Source of the DNA: Tribonema minus
Taxonomy: Eukaryota > Sar > Xanthophyceae > Tribonematales > Tribonemataceae
Assembly: GCA_017506865.1 (NCBI GenBank)
Contig: JAFCMP010000125.1
Location: 62,001-126,000 of the forward strand
Length of the DNA: 64,000 nucleotides
Reading direction: 5' to 3'
Below, piece after piece: positions 1 through 11,553 of the stretch; position 1 is the first letter of the stretch, and the number at the start of each line of letters is the position of its first letter. Below the pieces are notes generated by a model, which saw nothing but the letters and a program-made list of their open reading frames with translations, ran no database searches and was not told the origin of the DNA. Position numbers and translations under genes: made by a program.

Positions 1-286
1 GGACGGCATTGCATCATGCGGGCGCAGCGGCGGCCCTGTCAATGACGGTCAGCAGGCCCTCCCACACCGGTTGCACTGCGAGTTCAACGCCGCAGTTCCT
101 CGCTGTCGGCGCTGCGGCGTCAGCGCCCGCCTGGCCGCCAGTTGCAGAACGCGCTGCCGCATTCGGCCCACCGCACCAGACAGACCGGCACACACAGAGC
201 ACAGCCATCACACACCTTGCAAAGCCACCACCATCGATGCAAAACGCCAACCTGCCCCCCCCCCCCCCGCCCCCGCCCGCCTACAG
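1..286 (+). other. Intron 3' part of the first gene with poly-C tract
   Basis: No conserved coding sequence is visible. The stretch ends in a 14-15 nt C run (from 255), mixed pyrimidines, and CTACAG just before the coding exon at 287. This matches a 3' splice site with a homopolymeric polypyrimidine tract. Confidence 0.5.
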
Positions 287-1468
287 ATGTTCATCTCCGA
301 GTTCATCAACACGGCGGTCGTGATACTGCTCGCCGCGGACCGCGACGCGCTGCGCGCGCGCGGCTTCGAGTACAGCGTCTACACGCGCGTCGGACAGGAC
401 ATCCTGTACGCGCTCGTGTACGCGGCTCTGGCGCCGCTCGTGGGCGCCGCCGCGCGCTGCGCGCTGGCGGCGCCGCTGCGGCGACGGCGCGGGCGCGCGC
501 GCGCCGCGACGCAGGCGGAGCTCGACGAGGCCTACCGCGGCGAGCCGTTCACGCTCGCCGAGTCGTACCCGAGCATGCTGCTCACGGTGTTCGTGGCGCT
601 GACGTACAGCGCGGCGATGCCGGCGCTGCTGCCGTGCGCGGCGGCGGGGCTCTGGGCGCTGTACTACGCGGACTGGTACCTGCTGCTGCGCGCGGCGTCG
701 CGCCCGCCCATGTACGACGAGGCGCTCGCGCGCAACTTCTGCCGCTGGCTGCCGCACGCGCTCGCCGCGCACGCCGTCGGCGGCCTCTTCGCGTTCGGCG
801 CGGGGACGGTGCTGCCGTCGCCGCGCCGCGCCCACTGGCTGCCGCTCGCGCGCATGCGCGTACGCGCCGCCGTGCTCGACCCCTCGCGGCACCTCGAGGT
901 CTACATCATCGTCATGATCGGCGTGCTCATCCTGGGGTACGTGCCGTCGGCGTTCAAGTGGCTGCGCCGCACGCGCGGCGGCGGCGCCGCCGCGGCAGCA
1001 ACGAGCGGCGGCGATGCCGTCGCGCCGGCGCTCGACCCCATCTTCACCGGCGAGCGCGTGTACCCTAGCTACACGGGCGTGTACTTCCAGGTGGTGGACC
1101 CGAACCGGCGCCTCACGGACGAGCAGTGGGAGCTCGAGAAGGAGCTCGGCGTCGCGCAGATAGAGAGCGGCATCGTGTACCGCGTGTGGCAGGAGACGGG
1201 GGCGCACCACGGCGGCGTGCCGCACGCGACGGGCCAGAAGCGCAACACGTGGGAGTGCGTGAGCGACTACAGCTACCGCCTCACGGCCGCACCACGCTAC
1301 CGCCGCGCCGCCGCGCAGCTCACCGTGCAGCTCGACGCCGCGCTCGGCGACATGTATGTGCGCCGCGGCAGCGTGTGCGGCGCGCGGCCGCACACCGCCG
1401 CCGCCGCCGCCGCCGCCGCGGAGGAGGGCCGCTCGCGCAGCCTGTCTGGACCGTCGAGCAGCGCTGCA

Positions 1469-1524
<56 letters not shown>

Positions 1525-2371
1525 CGGCTCGCTCACAGCGACCGCCAGCATGACGGGCGGCAGCGCGGCCGGAACCGCCGACCTGACGCTCGGGGGCGCC
1601 AGACGTGGCAGCACGACAGTGGAGCGGCTGAGCCTCGCCGCAGCGCTGCACTCCACGCAGTTGGCGGCGGCGGCGGCGCGGACGGCGGCGGAGGCGGCGA
1701 GTGCGCAGACGCCGCCGTGGACGCCGTCACCGCCGCCCGCCGCCGCCGCCGCCGCGCGCCACGACGACTATGACATCAGCGTAGGCGCCACCAGCGGCGC
1801 GCATCTGGCGGCGCGCAGCACCAGCAGCGATGACGACAGGGCGGGGATTCTGCAGCTTGTGCAGCAGCGCATGTCAGCGCAGGCGCGGCCCAGCGGCTCC
1901 AGCTACGCTGCTGCCGCCGTCGCCGCTGCCGCCGCCGCAGCGCCGCACGCCTCGAGCAGAGGCAGCGCCAGCGCCGCCGCAAGCAGGGGCTCCAGCGCTG
2001 CCGGCCGCTCGACGGCCAGCACCGACGGCGGCGGCAGCAGCGGCGGCGGCGCCGCGCCGGAGACGGGTGCGCAGGCGGCGCGGCGTGTCGTCGCCGCCCA
2101 CCGCGCATCCCTCGAAGCTGCTCAACTAGCGTCCGGATACATAATCGCCGGCAGCAGCGGCGGCGCAGGGGGCGGCAGCGTGTCGCCCTTTCCAGGCGGC
2201 CGCGGTCCGGCGGCGGCGGCGGCGGTGGCGGCGCGGCGCGTGGCGGAGGCGTCTCGCGCACAGGGCGGCGCGCCGGGGGGATCGCCTGGGAGAGGTGGCA
2301 ATGCCGGCGGCGGCGCTGCGCACGCGGGGCCGCACACCAGGCTGCCGCCGCTGCAGCGGCCGCGGGGCTGA
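287..2371 (+). CDS. Multipass membrane protein, C-terminal part (OSCA/TMEM63/anoctamin-like?), 5' end outside window
   Basis: The visible exon encodes about 694 residues and opens right after a poly-C tract and a CTACAG acceptor (281-286), so upstream exons lie outside the window. Residues 1-220 hold several hydrophobic segments. A polar loop (EAYRGEPFTLAESYPSMLL) leads into TM stretches with the signature LTYSAAMPALLP and then RPPMYDEALARN; another TM segment (VYIIVMIGVLILGYVP) follows. From memory, protist transmembrane proteins with YSxxMP and PPxYDE motifs resemble the 7TM core of the OSCA/TMEM63/anoctamin superfamily; I cannot verify this without a profile search. After about residue 280 the protein is a low-complexity tail with a glutamine run (CAG repeat near 1470-1521), poly-Ala and Ser/Gly blocks, probably a disordered cytosolic extension. 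The reading frame is well supported; the family is tentative. Confidence 0.55.
1471..1521 (+). repeat. CAG trinucleotide repeat coding for poly-Q
   Basis: An almost perfect run of CAG codons gives about 17 glutamines in the membrane protein tail. Such purity suggests recent replication slippage and length polymorphism. Confidence 0.9.
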
Positions 2372-3646
2372 AGGGCGCGGCAGCGGCGCGCACGGCGCGC
2401 TGCCGCCCGCGCCGCGCACGCCGATGCACTCGTACAGTAGAGTTTGCCTACTGCGGTGGCCTAAGACACACTGCATACGCTGCGATGTGCACCGTTATTG
2501 CTGTCCACTGTCCACTATACATACCCCCTTCCCCCCACTCCTTCACCCCGCCTTGCCTGTTTCGTGGCACCGCTGCCGATACATAATCCCCGCTGCCATC
2601 ACACTTCAACTTGAATATAGTACTTCGAAGTAACTGTCATGTTCTTGAACTACGTTATTTTCATCTGTCCTGCTGCCGGCACGCTCATGTATGAGGGTGG
2701 TGGTAAAACATACTGCGCTTGTGATGAATATTCGCTCAGGGTCTTGTAAAAGCCCGCACGATTTTTGTCAAGCTTGCTACCAGAATTTACATGTACCCTG
2801 GGCCATGTGCGTCAGTGTGCAGCGACAGTCACCTCAAACGACATCGCCTTCCCCCCCCCGTTAAATCCTTGTCCAAGTGATACGTATGGACATTGGTGAC
2901 AGCGATGCCGCCATCGTGCAGCCCTAATTAGGACCGAACCAGCCTCTGTTGAACCCTGGTTTCAAACCACAGCAAGGATTGCAAGGCTGCGTCGACATCG
3001 CTGCCATTGACAAAACACACATCATCAAATTCGTCATACTTGCTCAGTTCTTTGTCGATTCGCATTGTGTCATTACGACGTTGTCTGAATCAGGCTCTAT
3101 AGTAGGCAGTCTGGATGTAGGAATGGGATATGCCCTGGCCGTTCGCTTGCCCTCCCCGTAGGTGGGCACGAATGGCTCATGATCAAGTCCACGCACCATC
3201 GCTAACACTGTACGCGCCATTGATATCACTGCGACAACACCGTCTTCGAGCAGTCGCCATTGAATCGCCAACGATCCACGACGATGCGCGGAGCACAGGC
3301 TGTGCAAGCGCCCAGCAGATAAAGCAGGCAGCACGGTGGCTTCAAGTACGAGCATTAGTAAAAAGTACACACTGCGCCCCTGTGACGCTCCTGTTGCCGC
3401 GCGACAGCGCGCGCGCAACGGGACGCTCGTCCCCCGCAGACCTGAGGTCATATGCAGCTCAGTGCCGCGGCTCACAAGTGCCCAGCACTGCCTCCGCACC
3501 GCCTCTCGCGGCGTCAGGCATGTCAGGTTGGCATGGTGAAGTTGTCACAGGCGTGGCAGGCTGGAACCGCGAGCGATCAACAGGCAGGCCACGTCAGACA
3601 GAGCACTACAGGAGCCAATGCTCGACAGATACGAGAGCGGCTGTTA
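2372..3646. other. Intergenic region between convergent genes
   Basis: I see no gene. The base composition falls compared with the flanking coding DNA. The stretch 2605-2633 carries the dispersed motif CTTCAACTTGAA next to ACTTCGAAGT. Short open frames here have no recognisable domain. The rightmost part borders the 3' end of the minus-strand TTL gene. Confidence 0.5.
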
Positions 3647-5713
3647 CTATTGTTGCAATGCGGCATGCGCGATGTCCGCGCCCGCGCTGCCTTCGCCCAC
3701 GGCAGCAGCAGCCGCCGCCGCAGTCGCCGCCCCCGCCGCCGCTGCTGCCGCCGCGTCCTCCGCCCTGCACCGCCGCGCGAACGCCGCCAGGTTGAACACG
3801 TTCCGCCAGACCTGCGCCGCGTCGTACACCACGCCCTCATACACGGGCGCCGCGCGCACGAACCCGTGCCTCTGCCCCCGACCATCCTCCCCCTCCCCCT
3901 CCTTTCCCCCCCCCCCCTCTCCCTCCCCCTCCCCCTCCCCCTCCCCTCCCCCCGCCCCTCCGCATGCGACATGTGGCAACGCTCCGCATGCGACATGTGG
4001 CAGCACCGCGAGGTCCAGGAGGTCCCGCGTCAGCGCTCCGTAGAAGGCCTCGTCCTCCGCCCAGTTCTCGCGAGTGCTGGCGAGCCCAGGGACGCGGTTC
4101 GCCTCCAGCAGCCAGACGCCGCCGGCGGCGTCCGCCAGGAAATCGAGCCCAAAGAGCTCTGCGACGCATGGGGTATGTATACTGGTCAGGTATGTAGGTA
4201 AACTGGTATGGTATATACGTATACATTATTGTGGACGCTGCCGCCGGCGTCCGCCAGGAACTCGAGGCCGGAGAGCTCTGCGACACGCGGGGTATGTATA
4301 ACTGGGGTCAGGTATGTAGGTATACTGTATGCTCATATTATTGTAGACGCCACCGCCGCCGGCGTCTGCCAGGAAGTCAAGGCCGAAGAGCGCTGCGACG
4401 CGCGCGGTACGTACGGAGAAGTATGTATGCTGGGGTCAGGTATGTTGGTATACTGGTGTGATTACGGTACCGTAAGCATGCTGGTCAGCAGGCCCTGCTG
4501 GGTGCAGGTTATGTCAGTGTTGTGGGTATAGTGGTAAGGTACGGTGGGCTGGGCGTGCTGGTCAGGGGTACATGTACATGAAGTGGTCGGGTTGAATAGC
4601 AGTGGGCGGGCTGGTCAGTGGGCGCGGCGCGCGCAGAGCTGTTGCCGACACGGCGCTTGAGGGTCTGCTGCGAGTACGCTCTGCAGCTGGCCATTCACGA
4701 CGCCAACTGCGTGCCGCCGGTATCACTTTGGTCCGTGGCATGGCGTGCATTCAGCGAGCGGCAGCCCAGCACACCCTTTCATCATAACCATTCTGCTGGC
4801 ACATTCGACACGGGAAAAACCTCACAAAGACTTCTTTACCAACGGCGGACGGCTCACCGAAGTGCGCCGCGCTCGCCTGGTGGCGCATCAGCGGCGCCGC
4901 CGCCGCCGCCGCCGCGCCCCACGCCGCCAGCATGCGCGGCCACAGCGCGGGGTGCTCGCGCGGCAGGTCACACGCCGTCTGCGGCCGGAAGCGCTGCGCG
5001 GCAGCGCTGCTGCTGCCGTCAGGCGGCGCCGCGCCGTCCGCCCCTGGCGCCACCGCCGCCGCCGCCGCCGCCGCGCCGCCCGGCCGCTTGCTGAACGCCA
5101 GGTTCGTGAGGTGTATGGAAGGATTGCCGGCGTCGCTTAATGCGTAGGGGGCGCGCGCGCGCAGGACGCACGCCCCCGCGTGCAGCCACGCGCTCAGGTC
5201 GCCGCGCAGCACGCCGAAGCAGCGGAAGTGCGACTTGGCGCCGCCGCAGCGCGGCAGCAGCAGCGGCCGCGCGACGTAGCGCTGCAGCACGTACGCGCCG
5301 CCGCCGCCGCCGCCGCAGCGCGAGAGCTGCGCGACGAGGCGCTGCGCATTGCCGGCGTGCAGCACCCACACGTCGCCGCCGCCGTTGCCGCGCGCCGCCT
5401 TGACGCACCACCAGTCCGGCTCGCGCGGAGGCGCGCCGCGGCAGCGCGCTCTTGCGGCGGCGGCGCCGCTGCTGAGGCTGCCGGCAGCACACGCCGCTGC
5501 GCCGTCGGTGCTGCTGTCGCCGACAGGTTCACGGCTGCCGCAGCGATGGCACGCCGCTGCGCCGCTGCTGCTGCTGTCGTTTCCTTCAGCGCCGCTGCCG
5601 CCTTCGTCGCCGCTGCTGCTGCTGTTGAAAAGTGGGCCCCATCGCGCCTTTGCCCACGCCTCCACGCCGCTGCTGCCCTCCACAAGATGCGACTCCAGCG
5701 CCGGCGCGGCCAT
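3647..5713 (-). CDS. Tubulin-tyrosine ligase-like (TTLL) family protein, two exons
   Basis: Proposed exons are 5713-4858 and 4158-3647, total 1368 nt (455 aa); the joined phase is open. TTL-family enzymes are ATP-grasp ligases that add Tyr, Glu or Gly to tubulin tails. Exon 1 carries WWCVKAARGNGGGDVWVL, the poly-Ala-broken core YVLQRYVARPLLL, the FRCFGVLR stretch and NPSIHLTNLAFSKR. The splice joins ASAAHF to ELFGLDFLADAAGGVWLLEANRVPG, the C-terminal ATP-grasp motif with the acidic metal ligand and the E-x-N pair. The C-terminus is Gly/Glu low complexity followed by VYEGVVYDAAQVWRNVFNL. The start ATG at 5713 is the first in frame; an upstream exon is possible because an acceptor-like site (CGCCGCAG) precedes the frame. 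The single intron holds two extra copies of the exon 2 start. The substrate cannot be predicted. Confidence 0.8.
3962..4001. repeat. Short direct repeat CATGCGACATGTGGCA, two copies
   Basis: CGCATGCGACATGTGGCA occurs twice back to back in the C-terminal coding part of the TTL gene, giving a duplicated LPHVACG peptide. It is probably a local slippage event. Confidence 0.8.
4112..4470 (-). repeat. Tandem repeat spanning the TTL exon 2 acceptor, three copies
   Basis: Three units with a period of about 115-119 bp each contain, on the minus strand, GTCGCAG (acceptor), a variant of the sequence encoding ELFGLDFLADAGG, and a shared intron-derived stretch with GGTATGTA and TCAGGTATGT. Acceptor positions are near 4158 (used), 4277 and 4392. 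Only the first copy continues into the conserved VWLLEANR motif. The copies are diverged but aligned without difficulty. Confidence 0.85.
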
Positions 5714-6835
5714 GCGGCGCGACAGCAGCGCGAAGCTCGCCTGCGGCGCAGTTTGAAGGTTGCGTGATGAGTGGTGGAGCGATGGGATGCACATGCGCGG
5801 CTTGCATCAGGAAGCCAGGAAGCATTTGAATAGGAGCACGCAATGCAGCGTGTGGTGCACTTGCAGACATTTCCCCGCAGTGCACGCATTGCGCATCTAC
5901 ACGCGTCCGGACATCGCAGCTGAGCTTGCGTCAGAATCGCTCACACCAAGCCAGTTGCAGTTGTACACGGTGCCAGGCCAGCGTCAGTGGGTGACAGCAC
6001 AACGGGGCGTGCCGCTTCTTCGAAAGCGCCAGCAACAGCAGACCACCTCTCACAGCAGCAGTGTTTCAACTTTACCAGCACGAGCTCGCAACCTTGTAGT
6101 TCTCGCTTAGGGCGCGAAAAAAAAAAAAAAAAAAAAACAGATGGTGGATGCTCAGCTTGCAATCAGAATCTACATGTGTCTTGTGGACGCCTGAAAAAAT
6201 GTCTCAATGCGCACTGTCGATCACTTCTCAGCAGCATCGCCAATGGCATCTCCCCACTATGGACCTAGACTTCAAGATGCGAAGCAGTGGATCGCACGCT
6301 GCAGAGTGTGGGAAATTGTACTGCACTGTTGCTATGCCTGGCGCCATATGAGTTACCTTGTCCTCCAGGACCACACTTCCGCACAGCCTATTCAGCACCA
6401 CAGCTCCCCTGTGAGCAGCCTGCCAATCCTTCGTGACGGTGGTCTCATAAACGAAATCCAATCTTTCCTGCAGAGCAGAGTAAGGGCGATGCGCGAAGCT
6501 GCCATGAGACAACAAACTGCAGCAGATGAGCATGTTATAAAGAGTGTCGTAATACGCCACTACTAAGCGAGTAATGCGGGTGTTGTGCTCACGTCTGGCG
6601 ATGAGGCCTCCTGCCACTCTACAGTGCAGCCCTCCCGGCAGACGCTGTCAGTATCCAGTACAGGCCGGATTCTGCTGACAGCACCCGCACCAGTCACGCG
6701 ATATCTCAAGCGCCTCAGTCTTTCCTCTAGTGCTGCCATCGCTCTTGCTTCTCTCTGAGTTTGAGTTGAAGTTCTGGCAGTTTCAGTAAAACGGCGAAGA
6801 AGCAGTAAGTACTTGAGCTGAGATGTAGCAGAGCC
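5714..6835. other. Divergent intergenic region, TTL (-) and EB1-like gene (+)
   Basis: About 1.1 kb separates the two start codons. It should contain both promoters, but I recognise no clear TATA element. The one outstanding sequence is a run of about 20 A at 6117-6137. No coding sequence is supported, apart from a possible unassigned upstream TTL exon. Confidence 0.5.
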
Positions 6836-7546
6836 ATGGCTGCGACCTACGGCTACCGCCAACACGATCATCATCGCCTTGAGGAGCAGCAGCAGTATGA
6901 TTACCAGCAGCAACCACAGACGAGACGGTCATCGGAGGCGCAGCAGACTAAAATCGTGGGGAATGGCGCCAAGCGCTGGAACACTGGTGAGATCGTGTCT
7001 TTTTTCAATGACCTGCTGCAGCTGGACTCCGCAGATGCTGCCTCCGAGCCTCTGGCCAACATTAAGGAGAGCAGCAGCGGCTGCTATGCACTCCAGGTGC
7101 TCGATGCCATGTACCCGGGGTGCTTCAGGCTAAAGGACTGCGTCTGGGGCAAGCGCGACGAAGTGCTGCCGTACGAGATCGCCAACAACTACAGGATACT
7201 GCTGGGCGGGCTGCAGAAGGCGGGGGTGCCCCACTCCATCGACATGGAGGGCGTCACGGCGGGCCGTGCCAGCTGCGTCCTGGAGTTCAACCAGTGGCTC
7301 ATGAACCTGGCGCTGCAGCCCCGCAACCAGGACCTGTGCCTGCGCTACGACGCCCCCGCGCGGCGCGCCGCGTTCAAGGCCAGCAACATCTCCATGTCCG
7401 CCGTGCGCAGCGTGGGGCGGCAGGTCGGGCACACGGGCCAGGCGCCGCCCGCGCACGGCGGCGCGCGGCGGCGCATGACGGCGGCGCAGACGAGCGGCGC
7501 GCTGGCGCGCGCGGCGCGCGCGGCGGAGCTGCAGCAGTACGCCGCG

Positions 7547-7581
<35 letters not shown>

Positions 7582-10269
7582 ACAGCAGCAGCAGCCGCCA
7601 CCGCCGCAGCAGTACCAGCAGTACCAGCCGCTCATGTTTCCGCTGCTGGTTGCAGATCAGCGCGGCGCCGCTGCAGCCGCAGCCGCACAGGATGCGGAAT
7701 ATCAGTGGACGCCGCGAGGGGGACCCGACCAGCAGCAGCAGCAGCAGCTGCGCGGCCTGCCAAGGCGCAAGCCCGGGAGGGGTGGCGCGGGGGGCGCAGC
7801 GGCGGCGGCGGCGAGGTCAGGAGATCCCGCGCGGCCATGCCTGGACTGGGGATCCTGCATGCGTTACGACGATGCTTGCGCGGACGGCAGCAGCGCGCAG
7901 CAGCACAGCGGGCGCAGGTGGCGCGGCAGCGGCGCCGCAGCTGCGGCACCGACGATGGAGGTAGCGGCGCCGCCAAGCGTCTCACTGCGGCTGGTCCTTG
8001 ACGACGCAGATGGCAGCAGCGGCGGAGGCGGCGGCGCCAACGGCGCTGTTGTAGCGGACATGAGGAAGCGGGAGCGGCGGAAAGAGCGCGCAGCGCTGCC
8101 GGCTCTCTCATGCACGCCCGGAATGGACGTCAATGGCGGTGACGGCGGTGGCAGGCTTCTCCAGCAGCAGCGGCTCAGTCGCTCGCCCGCTGCCGCCGCT
8201 GGCATGCAGGTGCTGGGGGTTGACGTCACCGTTCATGCGGGCATCAGTCCTGTCATGGGCACGGCAGCGGCGGCCGGCAGTGGCGGCAGCGCGCGGCCGC
8301 GGCGCACGTCGCGCATCCCGCGCTTTAACTCGCAGCCGCGCCCCCCGCGCGGCAGCGACGAGTCGTATGGTCCTGCCATCACGCCGCAAGGCCCAGTGTA
8401 CTATTCCACAGACGTTCGCCAAATGCCCAGGTTGCGAGCAGCTGCGGCAGCGCCGGCGGCGCCCGCGGCGGTGCAGCCGCAGCTGGCGAACGCACTGACG
8501 GAGAGCGCGCTGCTGGCAAGCATCGCAGGGCTGAACAAGGCGCTGGCAGACCTGCGCGCGAACGGCGCATCTGGGTGGAGCCCTGGCGCCGCCGGCAGCA
8601 GCAGCGCGCAGCTGGCTGCCATGCCGCCGGACCGCGGCAGGGCGCCGCCGCCGCCGCTGCTGCGCAGAGTCGCACCCGCACTGCACCCCACCGCAGCAGC
8701 AGCAGCAGCGGCAGCAGCGGCGGTGGCGGCGGCACCTGCAGCAGGCAGGCGGCCTCCGTGGGAGCAGCAGCGGGGCGCTGCTGCGGACGCGCGCCACGGT
8801 CCGCCGCCGCCGCGCGTGCTGCGAGACGTCAGGCCGCCCGCGGGCGACGTGACGCCGCGCCCCAGCGCGCCGGAAATGGACCCGCTGCGGCACGCGGCGG
8901 CGGCGGCGGCGGCAGGCATGGGCCGCGTGCACCGCGCGCAGCGGCCGTCGTGGAGCCTCGGCGACGACGGCCTTCCCGAGCAGCTGCCGCAGGTGGTGGT
9001 CGCGCGTGTGCCGGCGGCGTCGGCGGCGTCGGCGGCAGAGCGCGGCGGCGCGCAGGGCAGCCGCGAGCGGTGGAAGGGGCCACACGCGCAGGAGCGCATC
9101 CCGCAGCCGCCCTCACCCGCGGCGTCGACGGGCAGCAGCGCTCAGCGCTCGTACCGGAGCGCCGCCGCGCGCACGGAGGACGGCAGGGCCAGGCCGCGCG
9201 GAATGGCGCAGCGGCAGCAGCAGCAGCAGCCGGCCGGAAGCAGATCCGGCGACACGGGGCCGCGGCCGCAGCTGCCGCAGGTGCAGCGGCGGAGCGAGCG
9301 GGAGTCACAGGAGGACGGAGGGAGTGGCGAGGAGCAGACAGCAGCGCCTGCGACGCGCCCGCGTGCTGCTGCCGCGCGCACAGCAGAAAACCGCGACAGC
9401 GGCATCACTCCCAGGCAGGCGCAGACGCCCGTGAGGGGGGGCGCGGCGGCAGCGGCGCCGCCGGCGCTGTCCATCGAAACGCCTGGCGCAGTCGGTCACG
9501 GCAGCAGCGGCCCTCGCGCGCAACATTCGCGGGAGAGCGACAATCCGTACGCGCACCTGCCGCCGGAGGCGCTGCCGAGCGGCTCGCCCATCACGCTGCG
9601 CGAGTGCGCCGAGTGCGGCCGCAGCTTCCGGCCGCAGGCGCTGCGGCGGCATGCGCGCATCTGCCGCCGCGTTTTTGTGGACAAGGTGAGCGGCCGCGCA
9701 CGACGGTGCCAGCGATATGGACTCTGTGCCTGGTGCTCTCGGCTCTGGAGCGGCGGCTGCACTCGTCTGGTGGAGCAGTGCGTGTGTGCCATGTGGCTGA
9801 TGGACCGCACTGTAGAGCAGTGCTGTATGAAGCTAGCAATGCAGGATGATAAACAGCCCTTCTGCCTAAAACTTCGGCACCGTTTTGACTATAGTGACCG
9901 CACTTCAAGCTGCGCCCTGTCGCCTGCAGGCTGCTGCCCCCTTCGTGCCAAACATACAAGCATTTCTAGATCTGCGGCTGACGATTCTGTGACCCTGCCT
10001 GTCACGCGGCCCCCGCTGCGCAGCGGCCGGAATTCAACGCCGCGGCGATGCGGAAGGCTGGCACGGAAGCGGAGGCATTTGAGGCTCAAGCGCGTCGCGG
10101 CAAGCCAAGGTCAAGGGGCGCCGCTCCACCGCAGCGCCGCGGCTCCGGCAGCGCCGCTGCGGCTGCGCAGGCTGCGGCTGGCAGGGGCTGGCGAGCCGAG
10201 AGCGAGAGCTTTAGAGCCGCCATGCGCGCCGCGCGCGCAGCCGCGCCGCCTCCGGCAAGGGCGAGATGA
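6836..10269 (+). CDS. EB1-type calponin-homology domain fused to a C2HC zinc finger, poly-Q linker
   Basis: Exons are 6836-9685 and 10024-10269, total 3096 nt (1031 aa). Residues about 45-165 form an EB1-like CH domain: EIVSFFNDLLQL, GCYALQVLDAMYPGCF, then EIANNYRILLGGLQKAGV and VLEFNQWLMNL align with the EB family (YCQ..D.LFPG, NFK.LQ..F...GV, F.FVQWF). EB proteins bind growing microtubule ends. A very long Ala/Gln/Ser-rich linker, probably disordered, includes two poly-Q runs. Near residue 922 a C2HC finger reads CAECGRSFRPQALRRHARIC. Exon 2 continues the ZC2HC1 pattern (FNAAAMRKAGTEAEAFEA, then WRAESESFRAAMRAAR) but stops before a second finger. I infer a cytoskeletal or flagellar role. 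The gene has no EB1 C-terminal cargo domain. Confidence 0.75.
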
Positions 10270-10485
10270 TGAGCCCGGCGGCGGCGCGCCGTGTGTAGAT
10301 GATGCCGTGGTGGGGGCGTGTGCAACCAACTGCCGGAAGACACTTTCGGCGACGGCGCACCGCGCCTGTAGATTGCACGCGCTACCTGCCGCAAGACCGG
10401 CACGCCTTTGCTGCGGTCGCACAACTATCAAATAACATGAGTTGAGCTTCATCAGCGTACACAGTACACATCATCATCTGTACAC

Positions 10486-11553
10486 ATGCGTTCATCCCAA
10501 AAGTGCAGCAGAACAGCGTGCGATATGCTTGGAGTTGCCAGCAGGAGCCTCGCGTGCAGGGCAGTCTGGCGCAGTGGAGCCGCGCCAGCAGTGACAGGTG
10601 CGTCGGTAGCAGCGTCCAGCTTGCGGCATCGACAACCCCAGCAGCAGCAGCAGCAGCAGCACCTCTATACACGATGCGCTGTCGGGCCGTCAGCAGCTCT
10701 ACCATTCAGCAAAGCATTTCAAGCTCTGGCAGCGGCAAGGCAGATCGCTAGCCACAAATGCAGCCCCGGTGGCAGTGCTGCTCACTTCAGCAGCAATCCT
10801 CAACGCAGCGCAGCAGAGGATCCATTGGAGCTGCCCCCCAACCTCAAGCTCAGCCTCAAATGCAAGCAGCTGATACGGGACGCGCGGCGAAAACAGCTGC
10901 CGCCAGCCGAGCCTTCCTTCACCGTGCCCGTCATTGACCTCGTCACCGGAGAGGAGGTGGACACAGTTGCTCTGGACCCCTTCATCTTCGGCCACGAGAT
11001 ACGGCGGGACGTCGTGCACGCCGTGGTCCGGTGGCAGCTGGCGTGCCGCAGGCAGGGCGCCGCCAAGACCAAGCTCATATCCGAGGTCAGCGGCAGCGGC
11101 AAGAAGATGCGGCCGCAGAAGGGCTCGGGGCAGGCGCGCTGCGGGCACAAGCGCCCCCCGCACTGGCGCGGCGGCGCCAAGGCGCACGGGCCCAAGGGCA
11201 ACCGCGACTGGTCCTACAAGCTGCACAAGAAGGTGCGCAAGATGGGGCTGCGCGTCGCGCTCTCCGCGAAGCTGCGCGAGCGCAAGCTTGTCGTCGTCGA
11301 CGCGCTGACGACGGACGGCGCCGCCGCGACGGGGCCCACCGCGGAGCGCCTGCGCGCGCTCGGGCTGCTGCGCAGCGCGCTGCTCGTCGACGGCGCCGCG
11401 CCGGAGGACGCCCTTGCGCACGCGACGCGCCACCTGCCGGGCGTCAAGCTGCTGTGGGGCGGCGCCGCCAACTGCTACGACATCCTGCGCAGCGACCGCC
11501 TCGTGGTGTCGCGCGCGGGGCTGCAGTTCCTGACGGAGAAGCTGGCGGCGTAG
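10486..11553 (+). CDS. Mitochondrial ribosomal protein uL4m (L4)
   Basis: A single-exon gene of 355 aa. The first ~100 residues are Arg/Ser/Ala-rich with few acids, as in a mitochondrial presequence. The mature part is a full L4: PVIDLVTGEEVDTVALDP, then HEIRRDVVHAVVRWQLACRRQG, the hallmark GSGKKMRPQKGSGQARCG loop that reaches the peptide exit tunnel, RGGAKAHGPKGNRDWSYKL, and the C-terminal Rossmann-like half ending in LTEKLAA. It helps assemble and stabilise the large mitoribosomal subunit. The start at 10486 is the first ATG in frame and gives a sensible presequence. A plastid location is less likely, because no signal peptide is seen. Confidence 0.9.
   Translation: MRSSQKCSRTACDMLGVASRSLACRAVWRSGAAPAVTGASVAASSLRHRQPQQQQQQQHLYTRCAVGPSAALPFSKAFQALAAARQIASHKCSPGGSAAHFSSNPQRSAAEDPLELPPNLKLSLKCKQLIRDARRKQLPPAEPSFTVPVIDLVTGEEVDTVALDPFIFGHEIRRDVVHAVVRWQLACRRQGAAKTKLISEVSGSGKKMRPQKGSGQARCGHKRPPHWRGGAKAHGPKGNRDWSYKLHKKVRKMGLRVALSAKLRERKLVVVDALTTDGAAATGPTAERLRALGLLRSALLVDGAAPEDALAHATRHLPGVKLLWGGAANCYDILRSDRLVVSRAGLQFLTEKLAA

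Noticed and set aside
281-1651. Long open frame on the minus strand opposite the first membrane protein
   Set aside because: It is Arg/Ala-rich, reads through the antisense of a TM protein, and has poly-Leu from the CAG repeat; a composition artefact of GC-rich DNA.
6117-6137. Poly-A tail of a retrogene or SINE insertion
   Set aside because: I found no retro-derived body or target-site duplication beside the A run.
8108-9085. Minus-strand open frames opposite the EB1-like gene
   Set aside because: Arg/Cys/Ala-rich shadow frames without domains.
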